Made by a program: the position numbers and the translations under genes. Below are positions 22,721-36,200 of a DNA stretch of 64,000 nt, piece after piece. Positions within the stretch are counted from its first letter, which is position 1. Each line of letters begins with the position of its first letter. The stretch comes from Onchocerca lupi (lineage: Eukaryota > Nematoda > Chromadorea > Rhabditida > Onchocercidae), in assembly GCA_028564675.1 (NCBI GenBank), contig JAOVVO010000385.1:1-64000 (forward strand), in the 5' to 3' direction. The notes under the pieces are model-generated. The model was not told where the DNA came from. It searched no databases and worked only from the letters and a program-made list of their open reading frames with translations.

Positions 22721-23435
22721 TATACTTTATACATGTCAAAATTGGCAAAAGAGATTGTTGAAATGGTGAGAAAGTTCAATCTTATCAAAAAAAATTCCAT
22801 TTTTAGTTCCGTTTAAGATTACGAAGTTTAAATTTTTTTTTAAAAATTCGTTTCAGATTAATAGATTTAAAATTTTCACACAGTTGCAAGAGTGAACAAT
22901 TCTTTCGTAAAAATTTGCAACAATAAATGGATATACGGCATTTTGCATATGATTTTTATTTTGAAATTTTAATTTTACTTTGTAAAATGAAGTATTTTCT
23001 ATGACGAAAAATGGCTCTTTATTTATGTATTAATAATTGCAAAAAAATGCCGCCAACAATGAAAAATTAAAAATCTTCATTCAGGTTTTTATGAAATACT
23101 TTTAAATCATGTTTCCTTCTCAATAAACGTCATCAATTTTGTTTATTGTCATTCAAGAATTATTCCGATCGCATACTTCGGATTCAGTCTTTTTTTTTTT
23201 TGTTTTTTTTGAACAAAACCACAAAATCCGACAAAAATCGACAAATTATACGTTTGGCAAAGAAACAAAATAAAAGAAAATGTCATTTAGAAAATTATCG
23301 AGAAGCAATTAATCAAATTATCATTTATTCTCTTCTACACACATATAAAAAAAAAAATGATCGTTCGAATTCATATTTACAAATAGATCATTAAAGCTGA
23401 AATCAAATCAAATCAAATCAAATAAAAGGAGCAAA

Positions 23436-23467
<32 letters not shown>

Positions 23468-24602
23468 GAAATTTGAACAATTTTTTAAATATAATACTGA
23501 AATGAATGAGGCGTTCTACAATTTAAATCATTGATCAATCGATTAAATTGGAACGTCGAATGAGTTAAATGAAGGAAGGCACAAATCACCGCTTTAATTA
23601 TCATTGTCATATATTTGGAAAAAAAAAAAATTTTCATGAATTTCCTCGTCTTTTTAATTGATTCCATTTAGGATTAAATTGTTCTAATGAAGATTAAAAA
23701 TATAAAAAAAAAAAAAAAGAAATATACAAATTGAAGATATTTTAACAAAAACTGTTTACAAGATGAAGAAATCTACATTTAAAACACGACGTTCATTGAT
23801 TTTAAATTAATACAATTAATTCAAAGTCACCGGTTGTAAACTGACAGAAATACAAAAAATACTGCCAAAATAATTAACATATACTGATTAACATATATAC
23901 GCAGATAAATCTATACACCTATTAATTAGTCTTAAAATTATTATGTGACATGTTTTCTGGTATCACGCAATGAGTTACCATCGCACTGGTAAATCGATTG
24001 ATTCTCTAGGCGGTCAGATTTCAAAAATTTTGAATCAAAATTTGCTGAAAGACTGAACTGAGAAAAAAAAAAAAAAAAAAGAGGAATCCTTGAAGAATTA
24101 ATTACTCGTTGTAATTACAATTTAATAGCAAATTCAAATGCCATCAAGTATGGAATAAATGGAATATTATAGGAGAAAACGAGTAATTTGAGAATTCATT
24201 AGATCAATTTGCTCAAAAATTCATCTGAGAGGAACGATTATCTGACCTTAGTGACCTTAGCTAAAATTTTTGACTTTTCACAGCAATGTATCTCTTGAAA
24301 TCTTTCATCTGATATCATTCAAAATGTAAATTGAATTAATGCTCATTATTTTTATCATCATGCATATTTTCTCAATTTTAAGAAATGTTCAAAGTTTCCG
24401 AACATTCGAAGTTCAAAGTTCAAAAAATGCTAATTTTTTTATCAAGATTGTTACGCTAAATTAGCATTACAATCAAATTACACATATTATAAATTCAAAA
24501 AAAAAAAAAGAAATAAACTTTAAAATTTGAACAATAATTAATAATCAAAATCAAAAAAAAAAAAAAAAGATCATGATAAATGAACATTTTCGTAGAATTT
24601 GT
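22721..24602. other. Gene-free interval between convergent genes
   Basis: About 1.9 kb between the 3' ends of the plus-strand membrane gene and the minus-strand homeobox gene. It holds several A-runs and an AAATC run (23400-23422). The open frame at 23146-23394 is low-complexity and unsupported. The part next to 24602 should contain the 3' UTR of the homeobox transcript. Confidence 0.55.
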
Positions 24603-27600
24603 CTATTTTTCTGAACCATCTTTTGGATTTGTTAAATTAACCGGTGATTTTCTGGTACCCATTATACCTGTACCACTGGTCATCAATGATCCGAACATAT
24701 GTTGTTGAGTTTCGGGCCATGAACCTGTAGTTGCAGCGGTTGCACCAATCAATGGTGTCATGGTAGTAGCGGTTCCGGGCCATATTCCGGAATATTGCTT
24801 AGATAGATTATCCATTGCAATCATCCGTTGTAAATGTTGCATGTAATTAGCAGCTGCAAGTTGTTGCTGATAACCGCTAAGTACAAATGATGTTAGATCG
24901 GTTCCGGTTCCGGTTGCTAGAGCAGCATTATTTGTGGTACTTATTGCTGGAATAAATGCAGGCAATTTGGTTGAAGAGATCATTGAATTGATATTTCCGA
25001 TCGGTTTTGACCGTTCAACTTCCGGACTTACCGAAGATGCAATCGTACTTACTGGAGTTGATGTACTGCAAAAAAAAAAAAAAAAAAATCCTTATCAAGA
25101 AATTATCAGATTGAGATTTTTTTTTTTTGATATATATAGAAGAAAAAAAAAAGAAGAAAAAAAATCAACAATCTATTTCTGATCATAAGGTATTGGAAGA
25201 TCAATAATTGTTACGCTTAAATTATCATTTGAATGGAAACATGGAAATTATTCCAATTGAAAAAGGATAATAATTAATTTTGAGATTTCTAATTAACAAT
25301 TTGTTAATTTTCAACTTTCTTCTTCATCAATTAATTTTGACAATTTATTTCTACAACTTATTTTATAATCTAATTTCTAAAAAAACTTATTCAGCAATTT
25401 TTGCTTCATCATCATCTTGCACATCTATCTTACTTTTTGCTGCTAATTATTCGTAATTAATTGATTACCTGGCACCATCTGAATTCGTCGTATTTGGCTC
25501 GTTATTTGTACTAGTAGCAATGGTTGCAATCGGTGAAGAACGACGAATCGGATCAATGATATCTTTCAGTGGTGTAGATGTCAAGGTGGTAGGATTCAGA
25601 AGAGCAGGTGTTGCAGTTGCTATGAATGCAGCCGGATTCATCATCGATTCTGAAAATGATTTTGCCATTATCAACTTTTAATTGAATTTTATGATACCGA
25701 AATGATATACTGATACCGGAATGATATACTGATACGGAAATGATATATTGATACCGGAATGACACGCTGATATCGAAATGATATACGAATACTGGAATAA
25801 TATACTGATACTGCGGTCTTCTTACTTACTTAGTACTTGCTAAAATGAAGAATTAGCCTGAAAAATGAAATTGAACAAACCTATTGCTTGATGTTGCGCG
25901 TTCATTGCAGCCATTATTGCAGCCGTATCGGCGCTATTTTCTGCAGATTGTTGCGCTGCAGCTGCAGCAAGAAGTGCATAAGGATGCGGTTGCATGAGAG
26001 GATGCGAGGTACGTGGAATGTGATGTGACGCTGCGTGTCCGTAAGGATGTACTGTCGAAGTTCTCTCCTGTTTCCTCCATTTTGCTCGTCGATTTTGAAA
26101 CCAAACCTGAAATGAAAAATTAAAATTTTTTTCTTCAAATTTAAAATGCTTTTTTTCTAATTTTAAAAATTATTTGAAAATAATTGAATCCAAGTTTTAG
26201 GATTTGTTTAAAACTTAATAAAATTGCATGTTTCATTTATCCAAATAAATAAAGCAAAAAGAAAAAATGTTTTACTTGAACTCTTGCTTCTGTAAGAATA
26301 ACTCGTTGCGCCAATTCTTCCCTAAAAGAAAATATGCTAATTAAATTCTTAAATTCTAAAAATTTGCACAAATTGTATGCTGAAATATGGCAGGAAAATT
26401 TTTTTCAAATTTTAATAGAAAACTGCAATTTTATTTAAAATGAATTTTAATGAAATTTATCATCATTTCAATCAATTCAAGTTTTATGAAGAATGATTGA
26501 TCTATTGGTGTGCGAATTTTATCATTTTTCATTCGAATACATCGAATATGTGTTCAAATTTTTACATTTTTTTGTCAAAACATAAACAAAAGAAAGTATG
26601 CAAAATAAAATAATTTGTCAAATTTCATAATTTCTAGGTAAGAATGAACAGCTGTAAAAAAAAAAAAAAAAGTGACAGGTGTTTTTATAAGTCCCTCTAA
26701 TTAGAAAATTATTCGTTATCAACGTAATCAAAAAGAAAAAAAAAATGCTGAGGATAAGTAGAAATGTAGATAAAGTATGGGATCATCTAAAAGAGGCTAA
26801 AAGATGGAAATTAAGTGTTTTCCCACGTGGGGGGTATTTATCGTCGTCATCGCAACTGCGCTATTTTACGAATAAATCGGAATAATTTGTTGTAATTATA
26901 CGCTTATGTCATTTTGTCGGTATTTTTCTCTTTTTTTTTTTTGGAATTCATTTAAACTGATAATTAGTCGTCAAGCATTTATTGATATCACTAATAAGTG
27001 TATTATAGGCGAAGAAATTGGATGCTCGCAAAATGGAAATCGCCTACTTGTATCGCAGATGTTTTTTTTTTTTTTGATTCATCCAAAATATGCGAAAAGA
27101 TTTTATCGGCTTTGCGAAATTATTACTTAACAAGAAGATCATCTAGAAACGATAACGAAAGACATGCTTATGCTACTACTATTTATGTACTAATTCTTTG
27201 ATTTATACAATTATATCATTTGCATCTTTCCATAAATGCAAAAAAAAAAAATGATATTTTCCTGAACAAAGAATCAGTCATAAATTTATCAAAGAAATTT
27301 AATTTAGCGAATGATTAATCGTACTATCGAGTGATTGATTCTCTCTCAAATTTCCCTCATGATAGCTGGAGAATGTAATGAAGCTGTTATATTTGGTAAA
27401 ATGAATAATTAGAGGAATTGTGAGATGAAATATTTTCAGATTCTATCATTTTTCATCAAAAAACTTAGAAATACAGCCAGCCAGATAAATATAATCTGTT
27501 GGATAATTTCAATAACTATAATTAATTTTCGAGAAAAAAAAAATTAGACTGCTATAAAAATTGTCGGATCTATTTCATTTGCTTGGCTGAAAAATGTCAA

Positions 27601-30074
27601 AAAAAAAAAGAAAAAATTACTGTGCAGAAAAATTTTGACATAAAAATAAAGAATTGAATTTTCAAAAAAAAAAAAAAAAAATTATTTCATAAATTGTATA
27701 AAATACCTGGTAAAAACATCAGGATAATGCGTCCTTGCGAATACTTTCTCTAATTCGTCTAATTGATAAGCAGAAAATGTTGTCCGATATCGACGTTGTT
27801 TTCGTTTTCCATTATCTTCCGGACTATTGGAACAGGAAGATGGTCGATCATTGATGCTCAATAAATCCTACGAAATGCAAACAAAATGTATATTTTCATG
27901 ATTATGATTTTTTGAATAATCATTAATGATTTGCTTAATTACTTATTGCTTGATAATTTTTCATTTATTCAATGCTTAGTTATTAATGACTATTTAATTA
28001 GCTACTTATTGACAATTTTCTCGCCTAATGTTTAATTATTTAAGATCACTTAATTAATTACTTATTTAGAGTTTTTGCTTACATTATTGATTAATTATTA
28101 ATGATTATTTATAACTTAGGCTGGAATTAAGGTTATTTTTCATTTTCTTTTCTTGCCTTATTATATAGCTTATGCTTATTTTATAAAACATTTTCCTACT
28201 GAATATGTATTGATAATTGGATAAACAAATTAGCAAACAAAATAAATGAATTGAAAGCTCAAGTAGTATGGAATATTTGTCTAGAAAAAAAAAAAAAAAG
28301 AAAAATATTGTGCTATTGAAGCAAAATAAAAATTTCTTACATTTGATACTGATGGCTTCATATTGTGTCCCATTGTTCCTGAATTTTTACAACAAATAAT
28401 TTTGTTAGAATTTGCATTGAATTTTCAATGATACTTAACAAGTATTGACATTGTGTGAAGCATAAAAAAGAAAAAAAAAAGTTTTAATAAAACATCACAT
28501 TGCTAATAAAATATATGCAATTAGATGGAATTGGTGAAGTATCCCTTAAAGAGATTCATGCTTGCTATCCTTCAAACATCTATCTCATCTAATTCATTTG
28601 ATTAAATTCCGATTTAATTTATCAAAAGTAAAGTTGCCACTCATTTGGAAAGAAATGAGAAGATCAAGAATTTTACTAAATAACACAAATCATTCAATCT
28701 TATCTGCACTGTGCATGATATCATCAGTTCAATTAAGCAATTTTTCATCCGTTTACTTCTATCAGTGATATCACAAAAGTAAATTCTTGAAAATCATGGC
28801 AATCTTTAATCTTCGCAAGAAATCAGGTGTATGAATAATCAGTCTTTATAGAATTTTTTTTAATGAATGGCTACTATGTCCATTTTTTGAAAATCATTCA
28901 AGTTTTCGAAAACAACTAAATGCATCAGTCGAATCTCGATATGATATCTCATTTTCTTGACTATGACTATTTCTAGATTACGGTGAAATATTTTGATCAA
29001 ATATGCAGAATCAAAATAACGATAATGATTGCAAAAAAAAAAAAAAAAGCCTTAGGCTTTCAAAGCAAGCTATAGGCTATTAGAATGAAGAATACTTTCA
29101 AATTATAATAAGTAGAAAGTAAGATTTAGTAATGAATGGATTATTATCGGCTCTAATCTGAAATTGCAGCTGATCTGATCAAAGTTGTAGGAACAATTAG
29201 CTATCATATAATTGCATCTATTAATATTCAAAAATTCATTTATTCCGATTATGCCTATTGTTGATGCAATTAATAGAATCCATTAGTTTTAGCAGGCTTG
29301 CAAGAGAAGAAGCTGTAATATTTCAAACTATCAATTGACCAATCAATAATTCTTAATTCCTTTATCAAAAGAATCATATCGAGAAATGAATAAATTTAAT
29401 TGTGCAGCATAGTAAAACAAACCTGCAGAAGATTCGCTTCCACCTGCATGATTACTTTGTTGTTCATCATCACTATCCTTCCTCTCAACTACTTTACTTT
29501 TTGTAGCTGTGGCTGTTAATGCGGAAATTGCGAATGAAGAATTCCGGAATGAATTTGTTTCGCTAGGTTTCGCTAATGCAACCGCCGAAAAACCTAAAAA
29601 AAAAATGAAAGATTGATAGTAAATAAAAAAAAAAACTTCATGAATTAGCATAATAATTATGCAAAAAAAAAAAAAAATAGCGCTTAAATGAAAAATTTAT
29701 TTCCGGATAAGATAAATTATTTTCTGATTGATGAAAAAATTTAGCATACCATTTGAAAGAGAATTAGTGGAACCATTTGAAGAAGTAATGCTTGTTTGTT
29801 GCTGTTGTTGTTGTTGTTGTTGTTTTTGTTGTTGTTGTTGTTGTTGTTGTTGTGCGAATATTACTTTCTGTTGTTCGTATAATAATTGAGTCATTGTAAG
29901 AGGTGGACGAAGTAGAAATGGTGCCAAATTTGGCACCGTAGTTGGTACCACAACTGGTGTTTTTGATGTTTCTTCCTGTGGTTTATTATCTGACTCACCG
30001 GGATCAACTTCTACGGTATCAGATGCAGTTGTTTTCTCCGGGCAACCCGTAGTAGTTAATAATTTTTCGGGCAT
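24603..30074 (-). CDS. alr-1: Aristaless-related homeobox transcription factor
   Basis: Minus-strand exons in coding order: 30074-29750, 29593-29423, 28378-28341, 27867-27707, 26321-26276, 26106-25881, 25649-25469 and 25065-24603. All phases agree, giving 536 residues and a TAG stop. The complete 60-residue homeodomain (about 202-261) spans three exons: RRYRTTFSAYQLDELEKVF, ARTHYPDVFTREELAQRVIL, TEARVQVWFQNRRAKWRKQE. It has Gln at position 50 and Asn at 51, typical of paired-like aristaless/ARX factors and very close to C. elegans ALR-1, a regulator of sensory and motor neuron identity. The N-terminus has a polyglutamine run (residues 75-93). After the homeodomain come His/Pro and Ala-rich sequence (YALLAAAAAQQSAE) and a Thr/Ser/Gly-rich tail. 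I see no C-terminal OAR motif and no clear eh1 motif. ALR-1 orthology is inferred from the homeodomain. Confidence 0.92.
25690..25813. repeat. Intronic tandem repeat, 19-20 bp, about 7 copies
   Basis: Lies in the homeobox gene intron between exons 25881 and 25649. The unit is approximately GATACCGGAATGATATACT, recurring every 19-20 bp with substitutions. Confidence 0.88.
26822..26831. promoter_or_regulatory. Palindromic E-box in a homeobox-gene intron
   Basis: CCCACGTGGG is a perfect 10-bp palindrome with a CACGTG core. It is followed by a locally GC-richer stretch (26832-26875) in the intron between the two halves of the homeodomain. It fits a bHLH/bHLH-ZIP site; function is inferred. Confidence 0.4.
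27707..27867 (-). other. Homeodomain exon, N-terminal half
   Basis: Encodes the acidic/basic lead-in NSPEDNGKRK and homeodomain helices 1 and 2 up to PDVFT. The next exons (26321-26276 and 26106-25881) supply the rest of helix 2 and the recognition helix VWFQNRRAKW. The intron after position 46-47 of the homeodomain (ARVQ/VWFQ) is a position commonly interrupted in paired-like genes. Confidence 0.88.
27900..28120. repeat. TAAT-rich diverged tandem repeat in an intron
   Basis: About three to four diverged units of roughly 58-65 bp containing TTAATTACTTATTG, TTAATTAGCTACTTATTG and TTAATTAATTACTTATT. They are dense in TAAT/ATTA homeodomain half-sites, immediately upstream of the exon carrying the start of the homeodomain. 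Binding by a homeodomain protein, including this gene's own product, is possible but unproven. Confidence 0.55.
29796..29852 (-). repeat. Polyglutamine tract (CAA repeat) in the homeobox gene
   Basis: A near-pure CAA repeat encodes nine Gln, one Lys, then nine Gln (residues 75-93) in coding exon 1. It may be length-polymorphic. The sequence just before it, LTMTQLLYEQQKVIFA, is non-repetitive. Confidence 0.9.
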
Positions 30075-30190
30075 TCAATTTTATAGCAAATAAATTTTTG
30101 ACGAAATTTTTAAAATTTCGTTTTTTTAGAATGAAAATATTGTGACAAATTTTGATGATGCTCGACGTTTTTCAAATTTTTTGTTCTAAT

Positions 30191-30210
30191 CTGAAAAAAA
30201 AAAAAAAAAA
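30191..30210 (-). promoter_or_regulatory. Splice acceptor upstream of the homeobox start codon
   Basis: On the minus strand a run of about 17 T followed by CAG ends at 30191, leaving a 116-base 5' UTR (30190-30075) before the ATG. There is no in-frame ATG in that leader beyond the proposed start. It could accept a spliced leader or a distant non-coding 5' exon from the large upstream region. Confidence 0.55.
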
Positions 30211-33200
30211 CATTGAATGAAAAAAGTAGTCAAAGAAATTAAATAAATTATTTTGCGAACGAATAAAAGCAATTTTATACGACTTTAACAAGAAAAAAAA
30301 AAAAGCTCTAGTGAAAATTGAATTAGGAATTTAAGTCGACTATTTAGCTTAAAAATTCAAATTTGAAATTGAATAAGAAAAATATGATTAATTATTTGTT
30401 AAAGAATAGTGTAAGTTTTGAGATGTCAAGCGCTAATTTACATTCAATTAGCGATGAACATTTGAAAAGAATGGTGACTTTTTTTTTTTTTTCGATTTTA
30501 CATACAAATTTAGATAAAATTTGCAAAAAAAAAGAAAAAAAAAACAGAAAAATAAAAGATCGAGATTATTAAAATTAGGCGTTCGGGTCATAAAGGTTAT
30601 GGATTTTGTAAATGTTAATGTACGTTTTCTTAGCTTTAAATCTGGCAAAATTGATAATGCATGAAAAAATTTTTGCAGGAAATTATCAGATAAATAGGTC
30701 GAACAATTAAATTATTTGTATTTCTGGGACTTAAAAATGGATTAAGATAAGAAAAAGTAAAGCGTAATTTAGAGTATGAATAAGCGAACATTTTTACAAT
30801 TTTCAATGGATATATATATATATATTTTTTTTTTCTTCTTCCTACATGGAATCAATGAATAGTGCAAAATTAAATTTTAAATATATTTGAAGAGTAAGGA
30901 GAAAAGTATCGCCATCTGATGGATTTGGAAAGAAAAAAAAAAAAAAGAAAAGAAGAAAAAGGACAGAAGTAAGAAAGAACGAAAAAAAAAAAAAAAAAAC
31001 GATGAAAAAAGAAGATGAAGAAGAAGGGATAAAGTAAATAAAAATGTAATTTAAGGACTTTAATTTCCCGTAATTGAAATACAAATTTTTTTAGCTGATG
31101 CTATTGCTGTTGCTATTGCAATTGCCGGAAAAAAGAGAAGAGCAAACATTTTCAGGTTTAAAATAGCCAAAAAAAAAAAAAATAATTTGCCCTTCAGAAA
31201 TACGAGCAAAACGACCAATTGGATACTGTATTTGAAGTTAAATGAATATATTTGAAAAATATATACGAATAAATATACGAATGAGGAAAACAATCCATCA
31301 AAAAAGAACAGAAATTTTTGGAAGAAATTTTAGTGCGATAATTGAAGAATGATTCAAAATACTTTATGATCAATCATTAGAGGCCTAATAATCATTTTTC
31401 CGATGATAGACTAAAGATCAGGAACAAAGAGCTCCGAGATTTCTCTGTGAGACATTGATTTCGAAGACCTGAAATTTAAATATGATTAGAAATTTTAAAT
31501 TAATGTCAATTTATGACTGAAAAATGTATAAGATTGTTAAATAAAGTTAATATTCAACTTTTTTTTCCCTTCAAATTTTTTTTCCAAAATTTTTTTTTCA
31601 AAAAAATTAAATTCATACTTCTCAATTTGATTTCTCTTAACAATCATATTAGCATAAAATTTATAATAATTTTCATTTTGAATTAAATATTTATGCTGAA
31701 AATTAAATTGTTGATTGAAAATGAATCATTTCTATAAATTCGAAATATTTCACTTGAACAACAGAGATTGTAGATATTTCACGATCATATTTGGCACAGA
31801 TTAAATAAACAAATAGAAAAAAAAAATGAAATTTAATATTGAAAAAAATGATAATATCATAAAGAGGAGAAATTGATGGAAGAGGTAATTAGAAGTAAAT
31901 TAGTTGTTGTCACATACTAATCACTCAGATATTATCTGTCACATGCAAAATTTCTCTTATCTAACAGATCAAATGGAAATAATTATTGAAAGATCAGCTG
32001 CATAATGTCTACTTCATATAAATGAAGAAAAATATGAAGGAGAGCTAAATGCTATTGATAATTGCTTATCATAAATGCATACACTCATATATGATTCATT
32101 TTTAATTAAATGATAATTTTTTAAAAAATTCATATTTCTTTTTTTTACTATATAATTATTAAATTTTCAATCAAGTATAAATAATCAAAAATTAACATCA
32201 AAAAAAAAAAAAAAGCATACAGTTTATTTTTTTTTTTTTTTAAAAAAAAAGGGAAAAAAAATGGCAAACTAATAATTTTATCACGCAATCGTGAATAGCA
32301 TAATTATTTGCAACAAGTGAAAATTGCTATAAATGTTTGAATTAATTGTGTGCTAACTTCTTTCGTCAAAAAAAAAAAAAAAAAAAAAGAAAGAAATTAT
32401 CGATAGCAACATCGAATATGAATTATCACCAATCACCCATTCGTTTGATGAATTAATATTCATTGCAAAGTGCTAGAAAAAAGAAAAAACGCCAAAATAT
32501 CTTACGCAAATTTTCTTTTTAAAAGTGGAAGACGTATTTTACGTATCCCATATGTAGTTATTTCTATTTCTTCGTTTCTGCTAATTATTAGCAATAAAAT
32601 TATTACCATTAATTTATGATTATCAATTTAGTTTAAATTTTTTTTGAAATTTTAAATCAAAACAAAAATTTTCTGATGATGATTTAAAAAAAAAAAAAAA
32701 ATTGACATTGATTGACATATAATGATGGTGACATATGACGAAAGTAAGTTATGAGATAGAAATACGTCAATCTTTTTAAGCAATAATAATAATAATGATC
32801 ATCGAAATGCTAATAGTAAAGTATTAACAATCATTCTAAAGTAGTAATTAACTATTAAGAGAATAAAAGAAGAGAGAGAGGAAGAGAGAGAGAATGAGAG
32901 AAAGAAAGGAAATTATTGGCATTGCCAAAGTGGCAATTAAACAAATCGAAAATAGACGAGTTGGAAAAGTAATAAATTTAATAAAAGTTATAAATGGGAT
33001 AGCATTATTGCGTGACGAAGATGCTTTCATTTTCTGTTTGAGCAAAAGCATTTCAATTTGAAATAAAATTGAATGCATGAAAAAGAATTATTCGTTTTTG
33101 ATCATTTGCTTAAGTCCAAGTCCATTTGAATAAGATAAGTAATCAAATTTACACATTGCAAGAGCACAAAGAAATCAAATAAATGAAGCAAGCAATGTAT

Positions 33201-36200
33201 TTCAAAGTTATTAATTTAAAATTTTTTTCTCCAAAAAATGTAATTTAATTTTTAACTTAGTCTTTTTTCATTTGTAGTATCAAATGAAGAAAATTGTTTT
33301 AAAATTTATTTTTTACTCTTTAACTTTCTTTTTTTCTTTTTTTTTCTCCCTCTCTCTCTCTTTTCTCTTTTTCCTTACTCTTTAAATGATATTATTCGAA
33401 ATTATTATTATTAATTATATAGTTGTAATTATGATTATTAACATTTTTATCCATTTGCACATATCACATTTTAATTTAATGTTGCATTATTAATATTATT
33501 ATTGACATTGCTATTATTAACATCAAACATTTGTTATCAATCATTTTCATCGAAATATTATGTTGCTAAAATCAGTATTTTTATAGCTTTATATTACTGA
33601 TATCATCGTTATTATCAATGTTATCAGCATTATCAATAGTGAGACGAATTACAGATGGCCTCAAGATTTGAATAAATTTGTACTCTCATTCAAATATCAC
33701 TGAACAGGAGAATAAAATCTTTAACCTATCTTCATCAGATTCATTATTTTTGAATCTTACTATGACTATTAAGTTCACGGTTAAAACAAAAAAAAAAAAA
33801 CGGTAGAAAAATTTAACTATTATTATATTAAATTGATCATTTTGCAACTGAAAGTACTAAGTAAAGTACTATGTAATAGTTTAGTGCAAAAAGTAAGGAA
33901 ATTTTGCATAAATAGTAAATTAGAAAGAATTTTTAAAAATTTTTTTTTTTGAAACTTTTCTGTAAATCTTATTCATCGCATTTTCAAATTTAATTTTCTT
34001 CAAATATCATTAGTTGTCTAATGCTATTGTGCAAAATGTAAAAAAAAAAAAAAAAATTGATCAACGAAAATTTGATAAATTTTTACTAACAGCAGACAAA
34101 AAAGCCTTTTTCCGCTTTAGTGATAGTGGTAATCAAAAAAGCGTGATATTTGAGAATAAGAAACAGGCATCCTAGACAAGTTGTAACCATCAATTAGATT
34201 GAAATTAAAAACAGTTTGAAAAAGTCAGTAACTAATGATAACATGCTATATTACTCCAATATCACTTAAGAATTGATAAAGCAAAGTTTTACTTGAAAAT
34301 TTGTTGTAAATAAGAATTTATCTGTCTAACAAGTAAGAAATTAATTAATCTAAGAATCAACGATTGATTATATGTTTTTTTGACCTTTCTAAGTTCAGGC
34401 TGATTTTAATTTAATGTATTAATTCCTCAATTCCTCAATTATCATTAACGATCTTGTTTTTCTTTTTCAAAAGTTGAAACAAGTGCTTAATTGGCAAATA
34501 TCACGTTCTTAATTTGATCGTAAGTTAATTAATTGTCATATGGTTCTAATAGGAAAATGAATATGCAGATGAAATTTGAAGCCAAAAAGCAAATCAAGGA
34601 CAACAAGAAATGAACTGATTTGTAAAAAATTGAATTAAAGATGAACTGTGTACCCTGTGCTGTGAAACAAAGCAATACTAGCAATTCATACAATTAACTT
34701 AGATAGTTAACGATAAACTCAATTTAATCAGAAAATTTTCAATGATTGTGATAAAATCCTTCACTTTGTCTTTTCACATTAGAAAAATTAAATTCGTATA
34801 TATCCCTTGAAGGATTAAAAAGTCGATGACCAGAGAAGTACTTTATCTGCCTTCTTGATGTATTCTTTTTTTTGTTATATAACAACAAAAAACATTATAA
34901 TTTTAGATGGCAATGAATAATTTTCATAAGATAGATTATTGAAGGATGCTTATGTTGTAAGCCGATCAAAGTTTTGCAGCGGAAAAACGGTTTGATAAAC
35001 AGCTTAATTGTTCCCATCTAATAGTTATTAACTAATATTATTCCTCTTCTAAATTTATTCATGCATAAAGATGAAAAACAAAATATAAAATTTTGTTATT
35101 ATTATTGATAACGATCGACATCTCAGCTGATTTATTGATAAAGATTGAAATCATAGCTGATTTATGATTTAGTTAACAATTCTGGAATTGTTAAGCAACT
35201 TTATTGATAAATAGCAAGGTGTAACGGATAGAGTATTTTTGTGGTTTTGGAAGTATGCAACTTGTTTGGAACTAAAACATAGTTAGATATAGTTAGCATC
35301 AAACTTTGAGAAATATTAAGAGACAAAAAATGAATCGTATGGATTTTTTAGTAGATATGAAACAATACACAAAGTGAATTCATCTGAATCCTTTTGTAGA
35401 GTTACATATGAAATAATATACGAAATGTATCGAGCTGAATCCTCATGAATGAAACTTTATTACAATTTTTGCATGATTCAAGCCATTGCGATTAAAAAAC
35501 GATTAGCACCAAAAGAATCTCTACACCGAAAGGTATGAAAACAGCAGTCTCTCTGATTTCTTTTTTTTTTTTTTTTTTTTTGAAATAGCTTTGTCCCAGG
35601 CAATGTATTGAAGGGGGCAGAGACGTAATAAACGTGAGCTGATGATTCATATTGGATCTAATCGAAGCTTTCTAATGCATAATAAGATGAAAATGAATTA
35701 AACATTGTAATCAACGGATTTTCATCGTCTTCTTTTTCATCCAAAATGAGTAATAAAATAAATTGGTGAGAAAAAAAAAATCGGAAATAAGACTAAACAC
35801 TTGAAGACATTTATGCATTTATATTGCAAGAAGCAATGTGACAGACAAATTGAAAGGCAAAATATGGTCGTTGAGAAAAAAAAAAAAAAAAAAAAAAAAA
35901 AGGCCAAGAAGGAAGAAAAGATGCAATTAATGGATGTGTATGGCAGCTGGTAATTGGCTTTTAAACATTTTCATTCATAACTAAGTAAGTTAGTTTATAT
36001 GAAAGTAAACTAAATTCTTTTCATTTTACCTAAAATGTATTTTTCTTTCATTCCATCACTTTTCCCCCTATTCATACAATTTTTTCAATTGTCTCTTCTG
36101 TTTGTCATTTTTCAAGAAAAAATGTTAAATAAATTTTGGTCGAATAAAAAACGATAATAATATAATTGGTAAAATTTTTCAAAATTTAATTGCTCCCTTG

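Noticed and set aside
23146..23394. 82-codon plus-strand frame
   Set aside because: Low-complexity Phe/Lys/Asn-rich translation of T/A runs, without splice or family support.
30842..31293. Hydrophobic minus-strand open frames that look like membrane proteins
   Set aside because: They are encoded by A/T homopolymers and simple sequence, with no splice context or family pattern.
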